A stretch of DNA of 64,000 nucleotides from Nitrosopumilaceae archaeon AB1(1) (GTDB lineage Archaea; Thermoproteota; Nitrososphaeria; Nitrososphaerales; Nitrosopumilaceae), in assembly GCA_033471095.1 (NCBI GenBank), contig CP136752.1, positions 1,294,324 to 1,358,323 of the forward strand, read 5' to 3'. The translations under genes were made by a program, and so were the position numbers. Of the stretch, positions 36,443 to 45,949 are shown in pieces. The notes below the pieces were generated by a model, which searched no databases, was not told the DNA's origin, and saw only the letters and a program-made list of their open reading frames with translations. Every line of letters starts with the position of its first letter. Positions within the stretch are counted from its first letter, which is position 1.

Positions 36443-37287
36443 TTCGTGTAAAGAGTGTTGTACACGGAACTGTATCCATCGTAAATGCGATTGCTACAAA
36501 AAAAGGCTCAACTCTGGGCATCGCATTGAAGACAACCGTAATACTAGAGGTACAGGAAGGAGAGGGTTTGAGCATCACATCTGAGAATAAAACAATTAGT
36601 TCACGTCTAATTACTAAAACTGTTCAAAGGGCAGTGTTGAGAAATAAACTAGATAACAATCACATACATTTGGATATAAAATCAAATATTCCAACAGGGT
36701 ATGGATTGAAAAGTTCAAGTTCCATCTCATCGGCCGTATCCATGGCATGTCACAAGGCATTTGATAAAAAAACAACCGATGAAAAAATACTAAACGACGG
36801 AGTGCTAGCCTCAAAGGATGCCAAAGTGAGCATAACAGGTGGATTCGATGATGCTTGTGGATGTTATTATGGAGGATTTGTGGCAACAGATAATGCAAGA
36901 ATGATTACAACAAAAAGGGAGAAGTGTAAAAACGATTTTGCAGTAATTTTAATTCCCAAAACAAGGCGTAAGAATCCTAAAAAACTCGTTCAGGTCAGAC
37001 CAGCTCTGCGACAAGCATGGAGTCTTGCAAATAAAGGTGACTGGTATAATGCCATGATTTTAAATGGTTTAGCAGTGTCTGGAATTTTAGGAGTAGAATC
37101 AAATATAATTACAGAGTTGTTACAAGCAGGTGCTCTTGGAGCATCCATATCTGGAAACGGACCGTCGGTTGCAGCAATATCTAAAAAAAGTAGTATACCT
37201 AAAATTAAAAAAATATTTCAAAGGTATGAAGGAAGAATTTTAGTATCGGCGTTAAATAATACAAAGGCAAGAGCATATGAACTGTAG
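36439..37287 (+). CDS. aroK: Archaeal shikimate kinase (GHMP family), non-canonical start
   Basis: About 282-residue GHMP-superfamily shikimate kinase, unrelated to bacterial AroK. The phosphate loop is PTGYGLKSSSSISSAV, and the C-terminal motif is GASISGNGPSV. The conserved N-terminus VKSVVHGTVSIVNAI lies in frame upstream of the first TTG (36,526), but the open frame (from 36,406) has no ATG, GTG or TTG there. CTG at 36,439, overlapping the aroE stop as CTGA, or ATT at 36,442 is the probable start. It overlaps aroA by 11 bases. Confidence 0.85.
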   Translation: MIRVKSVVHGTVSIVNAIATKKGSTLGIALKTTVILEVQEGEGLSITSENKTISSRLITKTVQRAVLRNKLDNNHIHLDIKSNIPTGYGLKSSSSISSAVSMACHKAFDKKTTDEKILNDGVLASKDAKVSITGGFDDACGCYYGGFVATDNARMITTKREKCKNDFAVILIPKTRRKNPKKLVQVRPALRQAWSLANKGDWYNAMILNGLAVSGILGVESNIITELLQAGALGASISGNGPSVAAISKKSSIPKIKKIFQRYEGRILVSALNNTKARAYEL

Positions 37288-38536
37288 TGTTGGAAAGAGT
37301 AAACTTTATGGCAATTTAACATGCCCCACAAACAAGAGTTATACGCACAGAGCCATATTTATGGCATCATTATCTGATGGGAAAAGTATAATTCAGAATC
37401 CTTTACTATCACAAGATACCATTGCAACAATAGAGGCATGTAAGGTATTTGGAGTAAATATTCAAGAGTCAGATAGTGATTTAATTATTAAAAATTCTAT
37501 TACATCCACAGTGCACGCCGCTGTAATTGACGCTGAAAATTCCGGTACAACAATCAGGATAGCTGCCTCCATTGCAAGTCTAATCGATGGAAAATCAGTC
37601 TTATCTGGTGATCAAAGTCTCAAAAAACGACCAATGAAACCACTACTCGATGCGCTCGAATCAATTGGCGCAAAGTGTACGTCAGATGATGGTAAACCTC
37701 CCATCACAGTTACTGGAAAAGTACTAGGCGGATCAGTCAAGATACAGGGGGATATTTCTAGTCAATTCATAACATCTCTATTAATAATAGGCGCAAGAAC
37801 ACAAAAGGGATTAACAATACAAGTGAAAGGAGAACTAGTATCAAGACCATATCTAGATATGACGATATCTATGATGAAAAAATTCGGAGTTGATGTTGAT
37901 GTGATAGAGCCATTTAAAAAATATCACATCCCTGCACAGATGTATAAACCAACTACACTTGTCATTCCATCAGATTTCTCAAGTCTTGCAATATTATTAG
38001 CTGCTGCCGTACTTTTAGGAGACAAACTCACAATAAATATCAAAATGGGAGGTACACCACACGGCGATGAGGCATTTATAGATATGTTGGAGAGATTGGG
38101 GGCAGATATTGTTCTAGTAAATGATACAATTACTACTGCATCACCAAAATTATTCCAAGGAGGAACGTTTGATTTAGGAGATACGCCGGATTTATTACCT
38201 GCGTTAGCAATATTGGCATTAAAGAGTACAAAACCAATAAAAATCAAAAACGTAAAACATGCCAGATTTAAAGAGACAGATAGAATAGCAGTTTTATCAA
38301 GTGAGCTTGCAAAAATTGGACTAATCATAAAGGAGAGCGAGGACGGTATGACTCTGGAAAAAGGTGATCTGCACGGAGCACATTTGGATGCAAAAGGAGA
38401 TCATAGATTATTCATGGTATTCTGTATTGCAGGTATGTATATTGGAGACTGTACGGTATCAGACCCAGAGTCAGTTGGAGTGTCATATCCAGAATTCATC
38501 TCAGATATGAAAAAAGTTGGTGGAGAGATTAATTAA
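37277..38536 (+). CDS. aroA: 5-enolpyruvylshikimate-3-phosphate synthase
   Basis: 419-residue EPSP synthase. The N-terminal TNKSYTHRAIFMASL carries the substrate Lys/Ser/Arg. DAENSGTTIRIAAS is the PEP loop, LSGDQSLKKRPM the second conserved block, and KHARFKETDRIAVL the C-terminal Arg/Glu motif. Length is typical. It overlaps shikimate kinase by 11 bases and is followed by a 140-base gap before aroC. Confidence 0.94.
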   Translation: MNCSVGKSKLYGNLTCPTNKSYTHRAIFMASLSDGKSIIQNPLLSQDTIATIEACKVFGVNIQESDSDLIIKNSITSTVHAAVIDAENSGTTIRIAASIASLIDGKSVLSGDQSLKKRPMKPLLDALESIGAKCTSDDGKPPITVTGKVLGGSVKIQGDISSQFITSLLIIGARTQKGLTIQVKGELVSRPYLDMTISMMKKFGVDVDVIEPFKKYHIPAQMYKPTTLVIPSDFSSLAILLAAAVLLGDKLTINIKMGGTPHGDEAFIDMLERLGADIVLVNDTITTASPKLFQGGTFDLGDTPDLLPALAILALKSTKPIKIKNVKHARFKETDRIAVLSSELAKIGLIIKESEDGMTLEKGDLHGAHLDAKGDHRLFMVFCIAGMYIGDCTVSDPESVGVSYPEFISDMKKVGGEIN

Positions 38537-38676
38537 TTCACATGTTTTATTGTAAAAATCAACAAGATATCAAAAATTATGGGAGATGAACTAAATGATA
38601 GATGCAACATTGTGAATAGGCACGATATAATTATTCACAAACAATTTTTAAACATGATTATACACAAGAAAATAGG

Positions 38677-39768
38677 TTGTCATCGAATTCTTTAGGACGT
38701 AAATTAATTTTAACTAGTTTTGGAGAGAGTCACGGCAAATGTATTGGAACCGTATTAAACGGGTGTCCTGCAGGACTTGAGTGAAGTGAAAAAGACATAC
38801 AACCCATGTTAGATCTTCGCAGACCAGGGCAATCTGCAATAACCACACAAAGAAAAGAAAAAGATATCGTAGAAATAATATCAGGTGTATTCAGAGGATA
38901 TACCACAGGCGCTCCAATTACAATGATAATTTGGAACAAGGATAAAAAATCAAAAGATTATGATAATTTGCAAAATAATCTACGACCAGGTCACGCAGAC
39001 TATCCTGCTATGATAAAATATAAAAAATTTAATGACTATCGTGGTGGTGGAAGATTCTCTGGCAGACTCACAGCAACTCATGTAATGGGAGGGGCAGTTG
39101 CAAGAAAATTATTACAAGAGATATCCATAAAGGTATATTCTTACACAACACAAATTGGCAAGACACAGATAAGATCCACACCATTAATAATCACACCAAA
39201 AATGATATTCAGCAATGATACTCGATGTCCCAACAAGGCAGACGCAAAAAAAATGTATCAAGAAATCATATCTGCACGAAAGAGCGGAGATACGCTGGGT
39301 GGAATAATTGAATCAGTTACGACTGATCTGCCAGTTGGAATGGGAGAACCCATATTTGGATCTCTTGAATCAGAACTAAGTGCAGCAATTTATTCAATAC
39401 CATCAGTTAAAGGAGTAGAATTCGGATCAGGTTTTGACGGTTCAGAGAAAAGGGGGACCGAAAATAATGATTTATACATTAAAAAAGGCAAAAACATCAA
39501 AACTAGTACAAATAATTCAGGAGGCATACTTGGAGGACTTTCCATTGGAATGCCTCTTAAAATGAGAATAGCTTTCAAACCAGTCTCCTCTGTAGCACAA
39601 AAGCAAAAGACCGTCAATATAAAAACTGGTAAATCTGCAACACTACACATCAAGGGACGACACGATCCATGTGTAGTTCCAAGAGCAGTACCGGTCGTAG
39701 ATGCTCTCGTATCACTAGTACTTGCAGATCATGCATTAATTGGTGGTTTCATTAAACAGGTACTATAA
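38677..39768 (+). pseudogene. aroC: Chorismate synthase AroC, interrupted by one in-frame TGA
   Basis: 363-codon chorismate synthase. TTG 38,677 opens [20 protein letters not shown], which includes the N-terminal FMN/EPSP motif. TGA at 38,782 (codon 36) follows [10 protein letters not shown], where the family runs on, and SEKDIQPMLDLRRPGQS continues in the same frame. The rest is intact (DYRGGGRFSGRLTA; GGILGGLSIGMPL; DPCVVPRAVPVVDAL). Restarting at ATG 38,806 would lose the FGESHG motif. The single stop in an otherwise perfect essential gene suggests a sequencing error, a recent mutation or readthrough. Confidence 0.85.
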
Positions 39769-39769
39769 C

Positions 39770-41098
39770 ATGGAAGATATAGATTCAATTCGTAATGAAA
39801 TTGACAAAATTACACAAGAGATGATTATTTTATTTAAAAAACGCCTAGAATTATCACAGAAGATAGGTATTGCAAAGAAAGATGTAGGAAGAAAAATCAT
39901 TGATAAAACCAGAGAAGAGCAATTATTCAATAAAATGCAGATACTAGTCAGTGAAATTGGTTTAAATAAAGCAAGTGCTGGAAGGTTTGTTAATTTTTTG
40001 ATTAATGAATCAGTAAGAGTACAATCAATTAAGAATAATGCACATTTGTCAATATTTTACAAAGCAAAAGAGATGGAAAAAAATGGTAAAGATATGATAC
40101 ACATGGAGATAGGTGAGCCAGATTTTATGGCGCCCAAATCATTACAAAATGCATTATCGGATGCATACAAATTAGGATTCACAAAATATGGTATGCCTCA
40201 AGGAGATCAAACATTACTTGAAGAATTGGCAAAAAAGCACAAAGTCATGCCAGAGAATATAATAATTACTCATGGGGGAAGATTCGCAGTATTTGCCGCA
40301 ATCACTACTCTGTTAGTTCCTGGCGATGAGGTAATAATTATAGAACCGGCATGGTCTGCATACAGACAATGCGCAGAATTTGCAGGTGTTAAAACTAAAA
40401 TAATAAAGACGAGTATTGAGGAGTGTTGGGAGCCATCATTAGATGACATAAGAAAAGCGACAAGTATCAATACAAAGATGATAATACTAAACTATCCAAA
40501 CAATCCAACAGGTAAGATTCTCTCAAACACAACTCTAGACAGTATAGTTAATTTAGCAAAAGAAAATGATTGGTATATACTCAGTGATGAGGTTTACTCT
40601 ACATATACATACACTGCTTTTAAAAGTATACTAGAATATAATTATGAGAAAGGTATCGTTGTAAATTCATTTTCAAAATCTCACGCAATGACCGGATTTC
40701 GAATTGGGTATGCAATAACACATAAAGACATAATACAAAAAATGGTAAAACTACAAGCATTATGTATCACGAGTGTGTCAGAGCCAATTCAATACGCAGC
40801 AATTAATGCAATAAATCAAGATACAAGTAACAACCCTAAAATAATTAAAAATCGAATGAATGAAATAATCAAAATTGCTAAAAAAGCAAATTTGAAATTC
40901 ACCGTTCCAGATGGAGCCATGTATTTATTTTTAGACATGGGAAGAAATGGTTCAGAATTGGCCAACTCTTTGCTTGAAAAAGGTTTAGCAGTAGCACCCG
41001 GAGAGGGATTTGGAGAATATACGAATTTTGTGAGGATATCACTGTGCTCAGATGTAAAGGAACTAATATCAGGCATGAAAATGTTAATTGAAATATGA
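39770..41098 (+). CDS. Chorismate mutase-aminotransferase fusion
   Basis: 442-residue bifunctional protein. An AroQ-type chorismate mutase (residues 3-85: IDSIRNEIDKITQEMIILF, KIGIAKK) is joined to a class I PLP aminotransferase (about 95-442). The latter has NYPNNPTGK and the PLP lysine in NSFSKSHAMTGFRIGY. ATG 39,770, two bases after aroC, fits better than the upstream ATG inside aroC. It probably links chorismate to prephenate and transaminates prephenate or the aryl pyruvate. Confidence 0.88.
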   Translation: MEDIDSIRNEIDKITQEMIILFKKRLELSQKIGIAKKDVGRKIIDKTREEQLFNKMQILVSEIGLNKASAGRFVNFLINESVRVQSIKNNAHLSIFYKAKEMEKNGKDMIHMEIGEPDFMAPKSLQNALSDAYKLGFTKYGMPQGDQTLLEELAKKHKVMPENIIITHGGRFAVFAAITTLLVPGDEVIIIEPAWSAYRQCAEFAGVKTKIIKTSIEECWEPSLDDIRKATSINTKMIILNYPNNPTGKILSNTTLDSIVNLAKENDWYILSDEVYSTYTYTAFKSILEYNYEKGIVVNSFSKSHAMTGFRIGYAITHKDIIQKMVKLQALCITSVSEPIQYAAINAINQDTSNNPKIIKNRMNEIIKIAKKANLKFTVPDGAMYLFLDMGRNGSELANSLLEKGLAVAPGEGFGEYTNFVRISLCSDVKELISGMKMLIEI

Positions 41099-41946
41099 AA
41101 AAAATCACAGTAATTGGAGCAGGGGGAAGAATGGGTAAATGGTTTGTAAGGTATTTCCTCAAGACGAAAAAATACACCGTCACAGGATTTGATTCTCAAA
41201 ATAAAGTCAGTATCAAAGATTGTATAGTTGGAAAGTCACTTGTAAGTTCAATTTTAAGTGCAGATTTTGTATTTTTATGTACGCCAATAAGACAGACAGC
41301 TGAGGTCATAAGACTCATATCTAAAGAGATGAAACGAGACGCATTCATTATTGACATTGCATCGGAGAAAACAAAAACATCATCAGCCCTATCTAAAATC
41401 CCATTAAAGATTAACCCAATTTGTATTCACCCAATGTTCGGACCCGGAACACAGAAAGTTAACGGACAAAATATTATCATAATACCAATTAAAGATGCAA
41501 AAAAAGAGTTGACAGTAGTCAAATCATTATTTGCAGGGGCAAACTTTGTAACTACAAATGCACATGAACACGATAAAAAAATTGGATTAATACTTGGTCT
41601 TACACATACAATTAATCTAATACTAGGAAGCATAATTACTAAAGATGAAAAACTTCAACTCATTGAGAAAATGTCAGGTACTACATTCAAGGCACATCGA
41701 GTACTAGTAGATGGTCTAACTTCTGAATCACCAGAGATGATTGAAAGCATTATGTTAAATCCAGAAATGCGCAGATATGCTGAAGAATTTTGGAAGGAAT
41801 TAGGCAGAGTTTTGACCATAATTCAAGAAAACAAGACAGACGAATTGTTAGATTATATCAAAAAATGTCAAAATGACATAGCAGATCATACAGATACGGC
41901 AAAAGCATCAAAAAAACTATCTAGTATGACAAGTAGTATAAAATAA
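41095..41946 (+). CDS. tyrA: Prephenate/arogenate dehydrogenase
   Basis: 283-residue NAD(P)-dependent dehydrogenase. The N-terminal Rossmann loop is VIGAGGRMGKWF. IDIASEKT and IHPMFGPG are the TyrA substrate motifs, and LGLTHTINLILG lies in the dimer helix. It completes tyrosine synthesis. It starts on ATGA, overlapping the fusion gene by four bases, and ends the operon. No prephenate dehydratase is present in this window. Confidence 0.9.
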   Translation: MKKITVIGAGGRMGKWFVRYFLKTKKYTVTGFDSQNKVSIKDCIVGKSLVSSILSADFVFLCTPIRQTAEVIRLISKEMKRDAFIIDIASEKTKTSSALSKIPLKINPICIHPMFGPGTQKVNGQNIIIIPIKDAKKELTVVKSLFAGANFVTTNAHEHDKKIGLILGLTHTINLILGSIITKDEKLQLIEKMSGTTFKAHRVLVDGLTSESPEMIESIMLNPEMRRYAEEFWKELGRVLTIIQENKTDELLDYIKKCQNDIADHTDTAKASKKLSSMTSSIK

Positions 41947-41954
41947 ATCACATA

Positions 41955-43304
41955 TTACTCTAGCAATACATCAGATTTAGAAGAGATGTTGTCATGTTTA
42001 GTAGACGGAGTAGATTTTCTTTGTTGTGGTAGCATAATGTATACACATGCGCCACCACACATTGTACATGGAACATTATTCCCAGGATGTTGTCCAGTTC
42101 TTGCATGAATTCTAGCTGCAGCTTCAGGATCAATAGAGAGTGCCAATTGTTTTTCCCAATCAAGTGTTCTACGTGCAAGAGTCATGGCAGCATCCCATTT
42201 GATTGATTTCTCACGTAGTTTGACAAGATCACCGGCATGAGCTGCTATTCTATAAGCAATTAACCCTGCTTTGACATCCTCCACATTAGGTAGTGCCAGA
42301 TGTTCAGATGGTGTAAGATAACACAATAGATCAACCCCCTCACTTGCAGATACGGCAGCTCCTATTGCACTTGCAATATGATCATGACCAGATGCAATAT
42401 CAGTTACTAGTGGACCCAATACATAATATGGAACATTACCAATCAAAGACTTTGCAAGACGGACATTGGCTGCAACTTCATTCAGCGGTACATGACCTGG
42501 ACCTTCCACCATGACTTGTACATCACTTTTGTGTGCAATTTTTACTAGTCTGGCAATATTGATCATCTCTTGTACCTGTAGCTCATCGTGTGAATCCAAG
42601 ATAGAGCCTGGTCTTAACGCATCTCCAAGACTAAAGGTAACATCATATTTTTTTGCCAACTCTACCAAATAATCAAAATGCTCGAAATATGGATTTTCTT
42701 TATCATTTTTCAACATCCATGCCGCAGTAATTGTCCCACCTTTACTTACCACGCCACCATGTCTGTTCACCTGTAAAATACGCTTTGCAATATCTTTAGT
42801 AATTCCAGAATGAATGGTGGTATAATCGACACCGTCTTTGACATTATTCTCAAACGCATGTAAAAAATCATCTTCAGACATTTCAGTAGGGGCCTTTCTG
42901 GATTGTACGGCCTTGTTGTATGCCTCATAAATTGGAACAGTGCCAAAAGTAATTGGTGCGTTACTCAACAATACACGTCTGATACTTGCAATATCGCCAC
43001 CATCACTCAAATCCATTATGGTATCAGCATGATACTTTACAGCAATCTTTGCTTTTTCAACCTCACTTTCTTGATCTATGTTTAAAGTAGATGTACCAAT
43101 GTTTACATTTACCTTGGTCTTTAATCCCTTGCCGATCCCCACATTGTGAATATCTTCCTTTCGTACATTATTACTTGGAATTATTATAGAACCATCGGCT
43201 ATTCTAGAGCAGAGCCAATTTGTAGAGACATCTTCATCTTTGGCAACCTGTTTCATCTCATTAGTAATTATGCCACGTCTAGCTTGACTCATTTGTGTAG
43301 TCAT
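41955..43304 (-). CDS. thiC: Phosphomethylpyrimidine synthase
   Basis: About 449-residue radical SAM enzyme converting AIR to HMP-P. MVEGPGHVPL and the HSGIT block match ThiC. The C-terminal cluster motif is CTMCGGACV (Cx2Cx3C), the shorter spacing rather than Cx2Cx4C. I chose ATG 43,304 (MTTQMSQARRGI) over ATG 43,331 because typical ThiC proteins begin there. It is divergent from thiD-thiN across about 180 bases. No TPP riboswitch was found in that spacer. Confidence 0.93.
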   Translation of the reverse strand: MTTQMSQARRGIITNEMKQVAKDEDVSTNWLCSRIADGSIIIPSNNVRKEDIHNVGIGKGLKTKVNVNIGTSTLNIDQESEVEKAKIAVKYHADTIMDLSDGGDIASIRRVLLSNAPITFGTVPIYEAYNKAVQSRKAPTEMSEDDFLHAFENNVKDGVDYTTIHSGITKDIAKRILQVNRHGGVVSKGGTITAAWMLKNDKENPYFEHFDYLVELAKKYDVTFSLGDALRPGSILDSHDELQVQEMINIARLVKIAHKSDVQVMVEGPGHVPLNEVAANVRLAKSLIGNVPYYVLGPLVTDIASGHDHIASAIGAAVSASEGVDLLCYLTPSEHLALPNVEDVKAGLIAYRIAAHAGDLVKLREKSIKWDAAMTLARRTLDWEKQLALSIDPEAAARIHARTGQHPGNNVPCTMCGGACVYIMLPQQRKSTPSTKHDNISSKSDVLLE

Positions 43305-43483
43305 ATAAGGAGAGTTGATGCATAGTATCATTTAAACACTAATGTTATGTAGTCATTCAGGTTTTATTTTAACATCAATACAGACAGCTGAAAATCTTGT
43401 CCAATGTAAAAACACATGTCACATAATCAAAATTCATCAAGAGAATTTAACATTTAATATTACGAATATTATGTATAATTACC

Positions 43484-44782
43484 ATGAACATACTAGTTGT
43501 AGGTGGCTCAGACACTTCATCGGCTTCAGGAATACAGGGGGATGTCAAGGTATTAGCAGAACTCGGAGTGTATAGCCCATCCATAATTACAGCGGTCACA
43601 TCTCAGAACACCGTTAATTATCACTCTACACATGCATTATCAAAGCAAGTAATCGGGGACCAATTTCACTCCATACTGAGTGATTTTAAAATTGATGCAG
43701 TAAAGATAGGTATGGTGTATAATTCAGAGATTATACAACAGATACACTCAGAGATAAAAGATTTAGATGCTCACATCATACTAGATCCTGTAGTAAAATC
43801 CACCACTCAAGGAGAATTGATTAAAAGTGAGGCCATTAATCATTATAAAAAATTACTACTACCCTTGGCACATTCAATCACACCGAATGTGTATGAGGCA
43901 TCAATCTTGACTGGTTTAAAATTACAAACAAAACAAAACGTCAGACAAGCAGCCCAATTAATTCTAAAAATGGGTGTAAAACATGTAATAATAACAGGAA
44001 ATGAGTTTGAGGCAGATACAGTATCGGATTTAATCGCCTGGAAGAATAATGAAAAAATATTATCAAGTAGAAAAATAAACACAGAAAATAGAGGCGGGGG
44101 ATGTCGATTTGCCTGTGCACTTGCCACACAATTAGTAAAGGGATGTGAAATTATAAGTGCTGTAAAATTTGCACAAAAATTTACCATTTCATCAATTAAA
44201 CATGCGCAAAAATATACAAACGGTACAAGTATAGTAGAATCACCATCTAATAATCATGTAAAATTATCACTTGCAATTGAGGATTTCCTCAATATTAATC
44301 ACGTATCAGAAATAATACCAGAGTGTCAGACAAACTTTGTCTATTCAAAAAATAACCCAAAATCGATATCAGACATACTTGGCATAAATGGCAGAATAGT
44401 CAAAACAGGGGATACAGTCATGTGTGCAGGAGAGTTGATGTATGGATCATCAAAGCATGTTGCATCAGCAGTACTGGCAATGATGAAAAAATTCAAAGAT
44501 GAAAGATCTGCTGTGAATATAAAATTCAGCGAGGAGATTATAATTCGTGCAAAAAACGCCGGTCTAATAGTTGCAAAATATGACAGAAAACTCGAACCGG
44601 CAGACAAGAGAATGAAAGAAAATAATACAATATTTTGGGGAACAACAAATGCAATTAAACATGCACAAGAGGCACCAGAACTAATATATCACATGGGGGA
44701 TTATGGTAAAGAGCCCATGATATTAATTTTTGCAACAGAACCGTACAAAGTAATTTCAAAGATCAACAAACTAGTATTATGA
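43484..44782 (+). CDS. thiDN: ThiD-ThiN fusion: HMP(-P) kinase and thiamine-phosphate synthase
   Basis: 432-residue bifunctional enzyme. The N-terminal ribokinase-fold ThiD (1-255) has GGSDTSSASGIQGD and the catalytic loop GGGCRFACALA. The C-terminal ThiN domain (about 265-432) carries VMCAGELMYGSSKHVASAV and IIYH-like strands; archaeal ThiN replaces ThiE. It joins HMP-PP with thiazole phosphate. The start is ATG 43,484. Paired with divergent thiC. Confidence 0.92.
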   Translation: MNILVVGGSDTSSASGIQGDVKVLAELGVYSPSIITAVTSQNTVNYHSTHALSKQVIGDQFHSILSDFKIDAVKIGMVYNSEIIQQIHSEIKDLDAHIILDPVVKSTTQGELIKSEAINHYKKLLLPLAHSITPNVYEASILTGLKLQTKQNVRQAAQLILKMGVKHVIITGNEFEADTVSDLIAWKNNEKILSSRKINTENRGGGCRFACALATQLVKGCEIISAVKFAQKFTISSIKHAQKYTNGTSIVESPSNNHVKLSLAIEDFLNINHVSEIIPECQTNFVYSKNNPKSISDILGINGRIVKTGDTVMCAGELMYGSSKHVASAVLAMMKKFKDERSAVNIKFSEEIIIRAKNAGLIVAKYDRKLEPADKRMKENNTIFWGTTNAIKHAQEAPELIYHMGDYGKEPMILIFATEPYKVISKINKLVL

Positions 44783-44824
44783 TTTTGTTAAATAATATAA
44801 ATACTACAACGAGTAATTAATCGT

Positions 44825-45520
44825 ATGAAAGCAGTTATACTTGCAGGAGGGCTTGGGACTAGACTGTTACCGTACACTACTATTATACCAAAACCAATGT
44901 TTCCATTAGGAGGCAGGCCAGTGTTGGGGCATTTAATAGAATGGTGTAAAAAAAATAAAATAAAATCCATAGTATTGTGTACAAGTTATTTGGGAAAAAC
45001 TATTGAGAATTATTTTAAAGACGGTAGTGAATTTGGGGTAGATATCCAATACGCAGTGTCGAATAAACCATTATCTACTGCAGGACAATTAAAGTCTGCA
45101 CAAAAGTATCTTGAGGACACGTTTGTGTGTATGTATGGGGATTCCATTTATGGGTTTGATTTAGCAAAAATGATCTCACAGCACAAAAAAACTAGAGCGT
45201 TTGTAACAATGAGTCTTTTTGAACATAAAACAGATTTACAGTATGGGGTGATAGATACGAAAAACGGTCTTGTGACAGACTGGGCAGAGAAACCAACCAT
45301 AAAATCAAATATCAATATGGGGTGCTATGTACTGAATTATGATTTACTAGACATGATACCGGCAGGTAAAAAATATGATATGAATATTGTGATAAAAAGG
45401 GCAATAAATTCAAAAAAAAAGATATCTAGTTTTATGATAAAAAAAGGCTTTTTAGATATAGGAGATATAGAGTCTTACAGAAAAGCTCAAAGTGTATTTG
45501 AAAAAAAGACAAAAAGGTAG
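44825..45520 (+). CDS. Sugar-phosphate nucleotidyltransferase
   Basis: 231-residue nucleotidyltransferase of the RmlA/GlmU-N class. The nucleotide signature is LAGGLGTRLLPYT with KPMFPLGGRP. The Asp in CMYGDSIYG binds metal, and STAGQLKSA is the sugar-binding block. It activates a sugar phosphate with NTP for glycans. The next gene encodes a GNA1-like acetyltransferase six bases away, so UDP-GlcNAc or a related sugar may be the product. It lacks a C-terminal beta-helix. Confidence 0.85.
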   Translation: MKAVILAGGLGTRLLPYTTIIPKPMFPLGGRPVLGHLIEWCKKNKIKSIVLCTSYLGKTIENYFKDGSEFGVDIQYAVSNKPLSTAGQLKSAQKYLEDTFVCMYGDSIYGFDLAKMISQHKKTRAFVTMSLFEHKTDLQYGVIDTKNGLVTDWAEKPTIKSNINMGCYVLNYDLLDMIPAGKKYDMNIVIKRAINSKKKISSFMIKKGFLDIGDIESYRKAQSVFEKKTKR

Positions 45521-45526
45521 ATCTAG

Positions 45527-45949
45527 TTGGAGCAGTGTATAATCAGAAAAATCAAACTGACAGATATTGAAAATGGGTTATTAGATATATTAAAAATTCA
45601 CAATGGGGAGAAGACAAATCTAAGCAATACACTAATGAAGATTATCAATAATCTAAATCATATAATTTTGGTGGCCGAATTGAATAATACCATAATAGGA
45701 TGTATAACATTATTCATTGAAACAAAATTTATTCACAATGGAGGACTGGTATGCCACATTGAAGATATTTACACAAAAGATTCAAGATCAGAGACTAGTA
45801 TCACATTGATTAAAGAGGCATTAAAGATTTCCAAAAAGTATGGTTGTTACAAGTCGATACTTGATTGCAGTGATGCGTCAAATTCTTTTTATGAAAAACT
45901 TGGATTTAAAAAATTTGCCAATAGCATGAAAATTGAATATTCACAATAA
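45527..45949 (+). CDS. GNAT acetyltransferase, GNA1-like
   Basis: 140-residue GNAT acetyltransferase. The C-terminal half resembles eukaryotic glucosamine-6-phosphate N-acetyltransferase: CHIEDIYTKDSRSETS for acetyl-CoA, YKSILDCSDASNSFYEKLGF for substrate and catalysis. It starts with TTG, six bases after the nucleotidyltransferase. A role in GlcN-6-P acetylation is inferred. Its end overlaps the convergent membrane-protein gene by nine bases. Confidence 0.7.
   Translation: MEQCIIRKIKLTDIENGLLDILKIHNGEKTNLSNTLMKIINNLNHIILVAELNNTIIGCITLFIETKFIHNGGLVCHIEDIYTKDSRSETSITLIKEALKISKKYGCYKSILDCSDASNSFYEKLGFKKFANSMKIEYSQ

Noticed and set aside
43305..43483. TPP riboswitch between thiC and thiD-thiN
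   Set aside because: The spacer lacks the conserved thi-box sequences (CUGAGA and the ACCUGA-type motif).
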